A stretch of DNA of 64,000 nt from contig CM057002.1 of the NCBI GenBank assembly GCA_029891345.1, positions 15,142,295 to 15,206,294 on the forward strand, in the 5' to 3' direction. The notes beneath the pieces are model-generated. The model ran no database searches, had not been told where the DNA came from, and was given only the letters and a program-made list of their open reading frames with translations. Position numbers and translations under genes: made by a program. This stretch comes from Dryococelus australis (Eukaryota; Arthropoda; Insecta; Phasmatodea; Phasmatidae). Numbering within the stretch: position 1 is the first letter of the stretch; every line of letters starts with the position of its first letter. Positions 22,339-34,130 of this stretch are shown here, one piece after another.

Positions 22339-22579
22339 TATAGGCTGTTCATGGTAAAGTGAGCAGTTTTTAAGGCCCTTCCAAATTGCTTTAACCACTA
22401 ATAAATATACTTTGTGGCTGCTTCAGACTTTGACTGTTGGATTTGATGAAATGTATAGATTGTGTTAATTAGTAATGTGGCAATGTTTATATTAGAACGT
22501 GGTAAAAACAGAGAAATTTACTTATAGCAAAAAAGTAGCAGGACCTTAAAAAGTGCTCACTTTAACGTGAACAGCCTAT
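22339..22579 (+). mobile_element. TIR-A short form (about 240 bp)
   Basis: The ends are TATAGGCTGTTCATGGTAAA and CACTTTAACGTGAACAGCCT. The internal marker AAGGCCCTTCCAAA and a shared middle (GTGTTAATTAGTAATGTG) are like 28526, 31995 and 55576. Confidence 0.88.
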
Positions 22580-22938
22580 GGGGTACTTGACCTCCAGTCA
22601 GGTGAGGTCTTGGAATCGGATTTGCAAAAGGCAATATTCGCCTGGCGGTGCGGGAGTTCATGTCTGCGGGGCTTACTGGAGACATCCTGGAAGGGAGCAG
22701 GATCGTCTACGGCGGTGTGCATCGTCCTCCCTGAGGGTTACTCGGCGGCTTGGGCCCGGGGGAAGTAATTAACTGCGATCACTCAGGCATCGCGGTAATC
22801 AACTCTGACCGCAGCAAGTTGCCGCACCCCAAGTCCAGCCACCGACCAGCTTCCCGAGGAATCCGCTAGGCAGCGCTGGAGACTGCTGCAGCCAGCCACA
22901 GCCGCAACCGGGCATGTATTACCGCGTTGCGGCATTTC
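22580..22938. other. G+C-rich unique segment, unassigned
   Basis: About 350 bases are notably richer in G+C than the surroundings and are bounded by mobile elements on both sides. There is one short plus-strand frame (22578-22772) with no recognised motif. It may be a fragment of a host exon or an unrecognised element. Confidence 0.3.
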
Positions 22939-23058
22939 TGTCTGTTCGCGGTGTCTTCGCGATTTTTTTTTTACATCAAACCTTTGAAAAATCGCCCCGT
23001 GTATGTCGCGTGTTTGTATTTCCTAAATACGTCATGTATAGAATGCGATGCAGAACTG
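22939..23058 (+). mobile_element. TIR-B left-half fragment
   Basis: TCTGTTCGCGGTGTCTTCGC and ATCAAACCTTTGAAAAATCG with CCCCGTGTATG match the left ends of the copies at 5473 and 37785. It is interrupted at 23059 by a TIR-A MITE. Confidence 0.7.
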
Positions 23059-23473
23059 TATAGTCTGTTCACGGTCAAATGAGCACTTTTGAAAGCCCTG
23101 CTTGAGATCTACTTTTATGGACGATGTGTAGTATACCGCCTAATGTGAAATTAAAGTTGTAATGCATTCCTCATCACTTTATTCATGCGTCGGTCAAGCG
23201 ATACAGTAAAATTATTAGAAAATCTGCTCATTTTTACACTTGATGCATTAGAAAAAAACAGAAAGCGAAAGAAATAATTTAATTCTTTATAAATGGGCAC
23301 CTAACACCTTTTATTCGACATTAAATTATGGAACTATTTTCCTCTCCATCGTCACCAACTTTACTGGGCACATATCACTCAGTGTGCCCGTTAAAATATA
23401 TGCAGGTAGGGGGCAGTGACTTTTTTCTAAGTTTGATTTCAAAAGTGCTCATTTTATTATGAACAGCCTTTAA
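23059..23473 (+). mobile_element. TIR-A MITE, full length, nested in TIR-B fragment
   Basis: The left end is TATAGTCTGTTCACGGTCAA and the right end is CATTTTATTATGAACAGCCT. The interior (CACTTTATTCATGCGTCGGT, GGAACTATTTTCC) follows the family. Confidence 0.88.
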
Positions 23474-23692
23474 CAATGTATTTATAAATTATGTTTAATA
23501 AGTGCTATGTATGTAAATGTATGTTTCAGCTTTGTCAAAATATATTTCAATAAAGTTACGACAGTGAACTATAATCAATATCAATTGAAGAAAAAGCTGA
23601 CATTGTATTACCGCTTTGAGATAAGTTAAAATGAAAACTCTTATATTATTATGGTTTGCCGAAACCCATTAATGTACATACAAAATTAAATT

Positions 23693-23701
23693 TATATATA
23701 T

Positions 23702-23738
<37 letters not shown>

Positions 23739-23800
23739 ATTGGCATATATATTTTATTGCAATATATTATATATATATATTATGCCAATCAAATATACAT
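23693..23800. repeat. (TA)/(CA) microsatellite and adjoining palindrome
   Basis: A TA-CA-TA compound tract runs from 23693 to 23739. It is followed by ATTGGCATATATAT, inverted near 23785 as ATATATATTATGCCAAT, a potential hairpin of about 60 bases. Confidence 0.75.
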
Positions 23801-25229
23801 GAAAAACAAAGCAGCGCCCTAGATTGTAAAACAAGAAACTTGGAAATTAATAAGCAGTGATCACAATTATATTTTTCATTACATGTCCACACAAAAAAAT
23901 GAAAATTTGACATATACGTAATAAATAGCTATACGGAATCTAATATTTTGAAACACACGATAATTTGCACTTGATTAAAGGTTATTTAAAACAATAATTA
24001 TTTGCAGAATACAAATTGAGTAAATTTTTATTTAAAAAGATAATTATTTGCAAATTAAAAGTGAAACGTTAAATGTGAATAAACTGTGAATTAGAGCAAT
24101 TAAAATAAAGGAAGTCAGTTTTATGAGCTCAGTAGAGGCTCCTTTTACTAAAACTAACACGTTGTAACATCCAATTAAAAATTCTATTAAAAAAAGAAGT
24201 TTCTGTGGAGCCAGTCAAGTGACCCGTCAAAGCTCCTACCGAATAAAACTTAATGAACAAGCACAATTAAAAAATGTTGACTGCGCCCATCACGAGAGTC
24301 GTGGAGGCAAAGCATATTAAAAATTGAATTATTCTAGGGCAGCAAAAAAGACTAAACACAACACGTTGAAACGAGGCTAGGTTAAAGCCGAAACCAAATT
24401 TAGGCTGGCGACCAAGACCACAATTTTGAAAAATACACTAACCTTACCGCACGCCCAAGACAGCACATCTACGTCACACAATACATTATAACAGTAAACA
24501 AGCTCAGCTGACAAACAAACTCAGGTTCACCACTCACCATTTTGAATAGCTCAAGCACTCGGCAATTCTGGCGATGAAACTAAATCCAAGGTACCTCATC
24601 GCTTCGATATGTCCGTTGGATGACAAATCGGCAAACTGAATCATCATAGCAGATCTGCAAGAACATGTTCAGGCGGCGACAGAGCATAAAAAAGGAGCGG
24701 CGTATACTGTGCAACGACTTAAATGAACTGCCATGATCATAAAAAATTAAGACGCGTGGAAAGAGGGGAAATCATGGGGTGATGAACAGGGTGGCGGGGG
24801 GGGGGGGGAAAGGGATGGGATCCGAGCTGAGCACAGAGCATCTCACCGCGCAGAGTCGAAACCGACGAAGACGACTAGCGCCAGCGTCGCATTGGGATAG
24901 TACTTATCTTCATCCCCTTTCATTAAACGTATTAATTAGTGAGCACGAGCATGAAAACAATTTCACGAGCCTGAAGAAATGTAGACAGGGTCAGCGCTGC
25001 GCTGGCTGCTACAATCTGAACAACGGGAATCTGAACCTCCTTTGATGGCGAGCGCCACAAACTGTACTTCCTGATAGAGCAGTCGCGCTCTCCAACTCTC
25101 TACTTCAACATACTTAACTTTGCTACCCAGCGAGTCATAGCTTCAGCCACGTATTTTCCACCAAAGTTTTACTCAACCAAAAAAAAAAAAAAAATCTTTT
25201 CTACAAGAGGAAGTGAAATAGTGTCACGG
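23801..25229. other. Intergenic DNA, nothing assigned
   Basis: From 23800 to 24700 it is A+T-rich. From 24700 to 25100 it is mixed, with a G run at 24797-24807 and a short ATG frame (24779-25045) without a recognised domain. No repeat match was found. Confidence 0.4.
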
Positions 25230-25870
25230 GGCCTACTTGCCTACAGTCTCACGAGTTATCAAACTGTGCGGTTCCCCCGATGGAAACTCGTATCCGTTAC
25301 GATACCGCGTATTATGAATATAGTCAATTCATGGTTACTTGACACTTTTCTGAATTCTTGCTAAAGTTATACTGCCAAGATGTTCCTCTGCTTCAATCTA
25401 GAAAAGCTTAACTAAGCCTAGAAAATAACATAAAAGGCTAACGCACCTAATTCGTTCGCACTCAGTTGTGATAATATTTTTCATGGGAACTATTTCTTAC
25501 TAGGAGCTACCACTGTTTTTATTCATATTTATCATAAATGAGATATTAATATTTGTAAATAAAATATAGGTAGGTAAAACTTTCATTTAACTGAAAATAG
25601 GATACCCTTGTGTTAACAGAGGTTCTTGTGATGCGTGGCGGCATATTTAGTAAATAACTAAACACGCCATACATGGGCTTATTTTTCATAGGTTTGATTG
25701 GAAAAGTGCGAAGAAACCCTCGAATAGACTATAATGACTATATTACACCACGCGAGTGTGATACAACCACTTTCTGGCTGGAAGGCACGTCCTGTTTTTC
25801 AAGGTATTTCTCCTCACTTGATTCCCGTATCACCTGCACAGTGCTGCGTGGGCGTGGACTTGGCCGCTTG
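25230..25870 (-). repeat. Dispersed repeat (family G), copy 2, split by a TIR-B MITE
   Basis: 25230-25318 and 25733-25870 together correspond to the reverse complement of 20510-20700. Shared marks are ATCAAACT, TATCCGTTACGATACCGC, GCGAGTGTGATACAACCACT and CGTATCACCTGCACAGTGCT. The insertion separates them at a TA. Confidence 0.65.
25319..25732 (-). mobile_element. TIR-B MITE, full length
   Basis: The left end is TATAGTCAATTCATGGTTAC and the right end is GCGAAGAAACCCTCGAATAG with ACTATA. It is in reverse orientation to the 5473 copy. The interior has TCTTACTAGGAGCTACCACT. Confidence 0.88.
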
Positions 25871-25898
25871 AAAGTTCTTCTGTTCCTTTCCCCGACCT

Positions 25899-25958
25899 GA
25901 CGGACGATCTACGTCCTTACGGACGAGCTACGCCCTGACGGACGATCTACGCCCTGCC
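25899..25958. repeat. 20-bp tandem repeat, 3 copies
   Basis: The unit is about TGACGGACGATCTACGYCC, with one copy carrying GAGCTACG. The array is short and recent. Confidence 0.85.
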
Positions 25959-26039
25959 AACACCGTGCTTTCATCGTAGTGGTGGGAGATTCCCCCCACT
26001 CCAGACTAGTTACCATGTTATCCCTGGCCAAGCTAAGAG

Positions 26040-26584
26040 CAGTGTTGCCAGGTTGATGGATAAATCCCTCCGCGTAGGGATTTTTTGTTACGGTACTGGA
26101 TTGAGAGATTTTTCAGCTAAACAGACCACAAGTGTAGGGATTTTTGGCGAAAAGCTGATTTCCTTTTTTTTAAAGGGCTTTGTAATCAGTAATATTTTAA
26201 AATAATTATTGTGGATTTTGGTACTATTGTTTAATTAATATTTATAAACTTTCGTAAATGCGTTTTTTTTACTGTTAATTGAGAACTGGTATTGCTTTTA
26301 CTATAGACGTTGAACTGCTTAAAATATCAGGTGTCAGTGAAGTAAGAGTGACATATTACATTAATATTCAATGACTAGAAATGATGGTACTAAATGTGCA
26401 TATTTAGGTACTGTGTACTTTTTGACGAGATATGCTTACCTACATAGAAAGTATAATTTTATGATTATGTGTAGTTTCATCTAGCAAACCATGATGAACT
26501 TTAATTTAGGAAATTTTTTAAGGCTGTGAGAGTTTTTTGGATCTTTCTGCGGGGATTTTTGATTCACGAAACCTGCCAACACTG
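26040..26584. mobile_element. hAT-like MITE with near 8-bp target duplication
   Basis: The left end is CAGTGTTGCCAGGTTGATGG and the right end is AACCTGCCAACACTG, its inverted repeat. CAGTG ends are typical of hAT elements. The flanks GCTAAGAG (26032-26039) and GCTGGGAG (26585-26592) agree at 6 of 8 positions, as an aged 8-bp duplication would. The 545-bp interior is A+T-rich and non-coding. Confidence 0.8.
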
Positions 26585-26592
26585 GCTGGGAG

Positions 26593-28084
26593 ACGCCTTA
26601 TTCGTCGAGTGAGACCAGAGTGCTCACATCGCCTGCGCGGGACGACCACGCTAGATAACGCCTGAGACGCCATCATCTCCATTACTGCGAGTCAACAATA
26701 ATTAAATTGTTTTAACTTCGTTTACTTTGTTTTCTCAGACTCGCAGAGTAGGCACAATGAATAAGTAAATTGAGTGTTGCATTGTATTGCTTTCTTTTCA
26801 TGTAAAAAAATGCCCGTAACTTAATTCGTTTGGTTCTTATTTATTATTTGTGTTTTGCCTAACCGCTCGGGCACCACACATATTTTAATTAAACATTGAT
26901 TTTGAACTTTGAACGTAGTGGCCCAGACTTGGACTAATATACAGGACCAGTACTTTCCACACTTCTCTCGAAGCCGATGCAGTGACGTCAGTCAAAATAC
27001 GAATTATTTAAACTGAATTAACGTCCCTACCGATTATTCAATCAGGACTTTTTTTTTTTTTTTAAGCAACGTGACCCACCAAAATTCAGCGGAAAAATAA
27101 ATTGAATTTAAAAAATACTGTTTAATGAATCCAATGATGGCGACTGAAAAAAATAAATTATCCATCAACATTTTTGTGTACCATCTATTTTATTACCATC
27201 TTTGATTTCCATTTTCCATTGAAATTTATCATGGTCATTCATTTTATAGTAAAAAAATTTATTTTTATTGTAAACGAGAATTTGAAGTTAAGCCGTTAGA
27301 TGTTGAAATATTTTAATTTGCAATTAATTTTAAATTTATTAAAAAATAATTTTTAGTGTTTCGTCTGGAAAAAAAATTTGTAGTCTAGTTTGGACCACTT
27401 TTCACCATTTCATTAAAAGCATATCCAAAAATTCCAATATTAAATATAATTAATTAAATTTATTATGTTATTTTCGAAACAATTCAAGTTTTGAGATATA
27501 ATTGGAAGGTTAGTAAAAAAATTCTAATTTTAATTACTACCATAAATGTTTTCATTACATAAAACCTGATTTAAGAGCTCATTTACGTAATACTACATAG
27601 TCGTACGCCGGGTTAGATAATTGGGAGTGAAAAACGCGAAAAAAAAAAAAACGCGAAAAAAAACCACAAAGCTGCTCTCTCTCTCTCTTTCTCTCTCTCT
27701 CTCTATGTATATATATATATATATATATATCACAAATATTCAACAGTAAATTATTATTTTTTTTTAAATTTAGTGGTCTTTTGAACAATCAAACTGTCCA
27801 ATATAACATAAAAACCGACAAGTATTGCTTTTTAATTTTCTTAATGACGTGATGCAGTCACACGCACTGTACGCTTTCCCCTTACACACGCCTATGGTTG
27901 ACACTAAAGTAATGATTTATCTGTACCGCCTAGTACAAGTTTGAAAGCAATGTTGTGAAAGGTAGCTAAGACCCCATCCTTTTGGTAGGCCGGTCCCACT
28001 CTAGGGCAGTCTGACATAGCATATACTTTGCAGAGTGTATCGAATACACGATTATGACATAAGCTACTCGGAATGTTCGCAAAT
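26593..28084. other. A+T-rich intergenic DNA with microsatellite
   Basis: No gene was recognised. A compound (CT)n/(TA)n tract is at 27673-27730. A-run and T-run stretches are frequent. Confidence 0.5.
27673..27730. repeat. Compound (CT)n(TA)n microsatellite
   Basis: A CT run with one TTT interruption is followed by ATG and about 12 TA units. Confidence 0.95.
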
Positions 28085-28368
28085 ATCTTTCATGGAGGGG
28101 GCCACGGTGGCTGAGTGGTTAGCCTGCTCGCCTCCTACCAAGTCGATCCGGGTTCAATCCCCGGCTGGGTCACTCCGGATTCTCGCACGCGGCAATCGTG
28201 CCAGATAATGCCGTGGGTCGGCGGGTTTTCTCGCGGATCTCCCGTTTTCCCCGTACCTTCATTCCGGCGCCGCTCCATGCTCACTTCAACCACCCTCATC
28301 GGCTCTGAAGACCTCGATGTTAAGAGCCGCCCAAATCTCTTCACTCTTCACTTCAAATCTTTCATGGA
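28085..28368 (+). mobile_element. SINE-1 full-length copy with 12-bp target duplication
   Basis: The SINE starts GGGGCCACGGTGGCTGAGTG. It has B box CGGGTTCAATCCCCG and the complete family body, and ends CCCAAATCTCTTCACTCTTC. The 12-base direct repeat ATCTTTCATGGA lies at 28085-28096 and 28357-28368. Confidence 0.93.
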
Positions 28369-28525
28369 TGATGAAATCACCGTTCAGACTAGTACGGAAT
28401 ATATTTTTCGAACAAATCTTACGTAGTGTAAACACTAGTTCCGAGCCCTTCATCATGGCCACGAAAGTGAGTTCCATACCGCTTAGATCTTCAAATATTT
28501 TACAAGAATACGTGCAAAACTTGTA

Positions 28526-28766
28526 TATAGGCTCTTCACGGTAAAGTGAGCACATTTTAAGACCCTCTCAACAGGGATTAATCACTAATAAGTATATCTT
28601 ATTTAAGGCTTAGGTGTTAAATTCTGAGAGTAGTGAAATGTATACACTGTGTTTATTAGTCACATTGCAAGTTTTATATTAAAAAGCACCAGGAAGATAG
28701 AAATTTGGTGAAAGGGAAAATTTAGAAGGGCCTTAAAAAGTGCCCATTTTACCGTAAACAGCCTAT
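28526..28766 (+). mobile_element. TIR-A short form
   Basis: The ends are TATAGGCTCTTCACGGTAAA and CATTTTACCGTAAACAGCCT. It is collinear with 22339, 31995 and 55576. The internal GGCCTTAAAAAGTGC block before the right end is conserved. Confidence 0.9.
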
Positions 28767-28881
28767 AAGGGCGTGCACTGAAATTTGCTTCAAATTTCCC
28801 ACCAACATAATTACACGGTCGCCATTTGAGTCTCGTAGTTACAGCACGACAAGTCGGCAAGTGAGTTCAGTGCTGTGGGCG

Positions 28882-29278
28882 TAAAGGCTGTTCACGATAA
28901 AGTGAGCACTTTTGAAATTAACCTTAGAAAAATGTTACTACTACTGCCTGCATATATTTTAACGGGCTCACTGAGTCACATACGCTCGGTAAAGTTGGTA
29001 ACGATGGATAGAAAGTAGTTCCATATGTTAACGTCGTATAAAAGTTGCTACGTTAACATGTATGATCATTTAAATTATTTCTCACGCTTTCTGTTTTTTT
29101 TATCGCCCCAGTGTGTAAATATTAGCACCTTTATGAAATGTTTACTTTTCTAATAATTTCACAGTTTCGCTTGACCGACGCATGAATAAAGCGATGAGGT
29201 GGACGCATACACAACGTGCATACAAGTAAATCTTAAGCAGGGCTTTTAGAAGTGCTCATTTTACCGTGATCAACTTGT
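28882..29278 (-). mobile_element. TIR-A MITE, full length
   Basis: The left end is TAAAGGCTGTTCACGATAAA and the right end is GCTCATTTTACCGTGATCAA. The interior contains AGTAGTTCCATATGTTAACG and GACCGACGCATGAATAAAGC, reverse of the 13382 copy. Confidence 0.87.
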
Positions 29279-29693
29279 AGAGGCGATGAGGTAACAAACA
29301 CGCTTGCCTCTGCCGCCCTTATAATTACATTTCTCCTGTCCTCGGAAAAGGAAAGATGCCCCAAATTTACGTCAGTCCTAACGACTAGCTTTCTTGCATT
29401 TTAGCAAATTTATTTTGCTATAGAATATATTTATGGTTGCTTCCTACTTTTCTGCAACCCTTCGCCTCCCGCCCCCCTCCCCCCGCAAAAACGAACTCTA
29501 CTCTCGGGCAGAAACCATCAAATCAACTCCAAGCAGAGACCATCAAATCACATTTCGTGCTGTACAGACGGTAAAAACAAGTATTTTTATATAGACCTAT
29601 AACAATGAAATTTCTCTTCAATAGTGCTACCTGAAAAGCTCAATATATCAGGATGAAAATTGTCTTTTTTAAATAAATGAAAATAACTATTTT

Positions 29694-29735
<42 letters not shown>

Positions 29736-30829
29736 ATGTCTCCGTCTTCTGTGTTTTAAATTCATAATGAATATTATATAAATGTTATCATTTTGTACAC
29801 AAAATATAAGTGAAAGTTCCATTCAACGTAAAAAAGCGCAATTGAAAGTTAACGGGTGTGTATAACACTTAGGATATATAATTAAATAAGAAATAAAAAA
29901 AATGCATTACACATGGCAACTTTTTGTAAGATTTGGATCAGAACGTGTGAAGATATCTTGAATAAAGTATAACGGTTATGACTGTAGCTTGCTCTCTGTG
30001 TGATTATTTGGGGAGAATAAACCTGCAATATGAAATGATTTCCTGTTGAGATACAGCCAAGTTCCAATTTCAATACATAAAAGAGTTAAATTCTTTTCTA
30101 TAAATATGCAGATCTGGATACATCTATACTCCTTAAATGATGATGAATTTTAATTTAACAATCAGTCGCATAATTTTATTGGTGTTTAATAATTTTCGAC
30201 ACACACTTGGATAATTTTTGAAAAAAATGTTTATGAAACCTTATAAAATTGTTAAATATAAATATTAACGGTATACAAAAATGCACATTCTTTAGTAATA
30301 ACACCTTCTTGAGGTGACATAGATGGGAGTATCTATAGGTCTGATACTAAATAAAATAGTGTTACATTTTTTCATAAATATTTAAGAGCTCATCCTTTTA
30401 TCGTAAGCATGCTTGTGCTCCAAAAGAAAAATAAATAAATGCCTGCTACACAAATGCCACACAGCCATGATGAATGCTCGCTTTAAGCAAATAATTCATC
30501 GCGCGAACTCTATGATGGATGTGTAGACACATCAAGCTAATTTTGGTTTCCGTTTCACCGCAGTTGACTAATATTGAGCTCAAGATAGCGTCTGATAAAA
30601 CGAACACAAAATGCGATTATTTAAGCCAACACGGAAAGGCTGCAATATATCAACAGTTATACTAACCAAGTTCCCTACTCAGAAATCAGATTTGCTTAAA
30701 TGCACAGCCGAATAAACGATGCGAGCGTTAGTCTACAGCAGTGTGGCGTTGTGAGCACACACGAAAAAAGATGTTTCATGATCTACAAGAAAACAATTTT
30801 TGCTCCTGTTACAAGCAATTATTACAGAG
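29279..30829. other. A+T-rich intergenic DNA
   Basis: Contains a (CT)n tract at 29695-29732. No gene or repeat family was recognised. Confidence 0.5.
29695..29732. repeat. (CT)n microsatellite
   Basis: About 19 uninterrupted CT units. Confidence 0.95.
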
Positions 30830-30849
30830 TCTTTTCAGTTTTTTTTTTT

Positions 30850-31400
30850 TTTTTTGATTCAGCCGCTAAGATGGTAAAAATTGGTAACATGGGTTTCCGA
30901 TTACTTCTTAATAGCGCATTAATGATAAACTACAGTCGTTTAGTTTGCCCAAAAAGGTTACCTATACAAATGCCAAAAGGGCGTTTTCAGGATTTTTTGA
31001 AATGGAAAGGTCAAAATGTTTACAACGGGGTTTCAAGGACTCCTCAATAGATCATCAACCCGATCATATATCGTTATGCTATTTGCTTCAGAATGCGAAA
31101 TATCTAAATACCTAAATTATAATTTCAGGATCTTTTTTTTTTTATAATTTAACCCTTAAGGGGATGAAAAGGAATAAAATGTATTTTAAGTCCTCCCTAA
31201 TAGCTCATTAACCCTATGGGATATTGTTGTGATCTTTGCTTTAGAAGGATACCTATATAAATGCCTACAAAGAAATTTTCAGGGTTATTTTTTTAATTTG
31301 ACACCTAAAAAGAGGAAAGGTGGTCAATTGCGTTGCTGAGGACTTCTTAATAGAGCATTAAACCTTGCATCATATTTGAGTTGTGTCTGCTTTCGAATAG
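30850..31400. repeat. Degenerate tandem repeat, units of about 150-170 bp
   Basis: A recurring order of marks is seen about three to four times: TTTCAGG-TTTTTT, an (A/G)GGxxAAA word, a (C/T)TCxTAATAG(C/A)xCATTAA block (30908, 31043, 31196, 31346) and TTTGCTT(C/T)AGAA. Strong decay shows this is an old array. The 116-residue plus-strand frame across part of it is not kept between units. Confidence 0.55.
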
Positions 31401-31589
31401 GGTTTATGCCCGAATTCTAGATTTCGTTTCTTGTTTCCGTGCGTTGTGCGTATTTCTTTGAAAGTGAAACTGGCACAAACTGGAATTTACATACTAATTT
31501 TAGGCATAAAAATTGCTGTACATGTTATTTAAAGTATCGCAGTGATGACGTGACGTACTTTTGATTTTATTTTTATTCCGAAATTTTTA

Positions 31590-31800
31590 CAATGGCAGTG
31601 ACGACGAAAAAACAGCAAGCCATTTCACTGTAATGCGTTTAGAGGCAATGATGTATGTGACGCGCGTGTATGGGTCGCCTTTAGCTCCCTCGCACTTCTA
31701 CGCCTTGGATGTAAGAAATACCTCCGGCCACACGGCACCCTTGATGTCTACTAATTTCCACAGCTATAAACTATTGAAACAAACAATAACTTTAAAATCG
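31590..31800 (+). repeat. Dispersed repeat (family N), copy 2
   Basis: It is collinear with 9165-9330, with GTTTAGAGGCAATGA, GGGTCGCCTTTAGCTCCC, GCACTTCTACGCCTTGGA and CTATTG in order. Confidence 0.45.
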
Positions 31801-31931
31801 TTCATAACTACCTGTAGATTGTAGCTTATTTCCGCCAAAATTTTATACTGTTGAAGTAGCGTCTGTTAGTGCAATAGAAACATTTGCCTTTGGTAAATTA
31901 ATAGAAAAATAGAAACATCTGTCTCAACAGG

Positions 31932-31994
31932 TAAAGGCTGTTCAAAATAAAGTGAATACTTTTGAAATCAACCTTACAAAAAAGTCGTTGCAAC
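31932..31994 (-). mobile_element. TIR-A left-end fragment
   Basis: TAAAGGCTGTTCAAAATAAA then GAAATCAACCTTACAAAAAA match the start of the long TIR-A copies. It is cut off at 31995, where a short-form TIR-A begins. Confidence 0.75.
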
Positions 31995-32239
31995 TATAGG
32001 CTGTTCACGGTAAAGTGAGCACTTTTAAAGGCCCTTATAAAATTTTCCTTTCATCCAATTTCCATCTTCCTGCTGCTGCTTTTTAATGTAAACATTGCAA
32101 TGTGACCAATTAACACACAGTGTATATATTTCACCACCATCAAAATTTAATCCCTGAAGCTGCAATAAGATATATTTATTAGCGGTTAATGCCTGTTGCG
32201 AGGGCCTTAAAAAGTGCTCAATTTATCGTGAACAGCGTA
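31995..32239 (-). mobile_element. TIR-A short form
   Basis: The left end is TATAGGCTGTTCACGGTAAA and the right end is GCTCAATTTATCGTGAACAG. Its interior is the reverse complement of the 28526 copy (CATTGCAATGTGACCAATTA). Confidence 0.9.
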
Positions 32240-34130
32240 CACATTGTTTATTGAAACTCGTAAATGTAGACACAGTTGATAAATATCTATTTGAAAAATT
32301 CAGAGATTTCGCGTTTAACCTAGTACCAATATTGATATTTTTTCTTTCTTCTGTCACGTATGTGAATTTACATTGTCTTGGACCTACAAATAAGTATTAA
32401 TGCGCTAAGAGATGACATGAAAGAATTAGAAACGTAGAACTATGTTTTTATCTGACATAGCAAATCTTATTCTAATGTTAATAAGTTTACAATAGAAAAT
32501 TATTTTCAAATTAAAATATTTCAATTTGAAAAAATCAATGAAAATTGAAATAATCGTTATAAAGGTATAGAATTATGTCAATCGTTTAAGGTTCAAGTAG
32601 ACCACACAATTGGTAGTCAGTTTTGTAAGTGTCGGAACAACTAACAGTTTGGACTTAATATTTTGTAATATTCGAAATAGTCCCCAACGTTGATTGTCAA
32701 ATATTTGGTATAGGGAGTATATTCTATATAGGTGGACTGCTAAGTATTACTTTTAATGAAAAATCATAATTGTTAATGAGGTTGGCACCACAATTTTGTG
32801 AGATACAACTTACCTTAACATACAAACATTATTCAAACTGGTTTTCGACTAGCGGTGGTAGAACTCGAGAAAATAAGGGCTTCTGGGTGGCAGATGTAAT
32901 TTTCCAGCAAGATAGATTTCATAAAACTATGCATTGTTTATTTGTTCCAAGCCAACATCTTTGCTATAGCATTTGGTATGACACCGAAAATTATAAATGA
33001 ATAAATCAGCCCAACTAAAATAATTGGTTGAAATGCACCATTTTATTTGTCCTAGGTAGATTGTCTGGATCCTGCAAATTTGGAATAAGATATTCCTAAA
33101 GAAATGTTTGATTGAGGGACAAATCATCATTCCCTCTTTGTTAATCAACAGGAACCGCATCTTTTGAACACCGATTCAATTCAAAAACATGCAAATGCAG
33201 AACAAAATATTTTGATTGCTGCGTTATCGTTTTAATGAATTACAGAATTTAATTGAGAACAAGCCGAACATGAATTTGCCTCTTTTTTTAAACAAATGCA
33301 GTTCATGAATAGCAAACTTACATATATAAAAAAATTCCGCCAGAAAGATTACAAAAAAAAAAAAAAATACTTATATAGACAAAGCACGACATCAAACATT
33401 AACATGTATTGCAGAGACATTTCCAATATAAAGTTAAAAATTATTAATTAAGGTAAACAATGATGAAAATAGGTAATTTAACATAATGAAATAAATAAAG
33501 GAAATAAATTAATAACATAACATAAACATAAATCAAACAAGGTTTATGACAGCACAACTGTCACATGAACACAAGACAATGTAAACCAAGGAAACAGAAA
33601 TTCTGTCACATCGTCATTCGCTAGGAAACTTACTGTAGTTACGATCGTCAAAGTTTGTGTCGATGACGATAGCATAGCATTTCTTTTCATACCACGTAAA
33701 TTTTCGTCAATAACCACACGAAATTGTTTATACAGTGTTTCATCTACATGATAACAACTCTCGTTCTGTCAAATGTGTGATGAAATATCTCCATGGATAA
33801 ACGCCGCAATCAATAGTTTTGCTCTGAAAACTTAATAAGATACGGAATGGCCACGACATGCACTTTCTCTGCCAACACAACAAACGAACATTTAAGGAGA
33901 TGTTTAGCAATAAATAACAAATAAGGATTTCATTTTTTCTTAAGAAGAATATGTGGAAGCAACGTCGATGCACTGGCTTGTTCTCATAGTATGCATCATT
34001 TATCCTCTCGAGCTGGCAACATAACAAAAAAAAAAAAAAAAATTCGATCACCTGGATGAAAGGAATTTAATAGCGTCCAGGTTTGCGCAGACCAGATGTA
34101 AAACTCATTTCTCGCGACTGACGTGGCTCT
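32240..34130. other. A+T-rich intergenic DNA, nothing recognised
   Basis: There are several short frames on both strands (for example 32770-33000 plus and 33740-34051 minus) with no recognised domain, and long A runs at 33354-33367 and 34026-34041. Confidence 0.45.

Noticed and set aside
33740..34051. Minus-strand 103-codon frame as a transposase fragment
   Set aside because: A few residues looked suggestive (PWRYFITHLTE), but no ordered set of motifs could be followed and it begins in an A-run.
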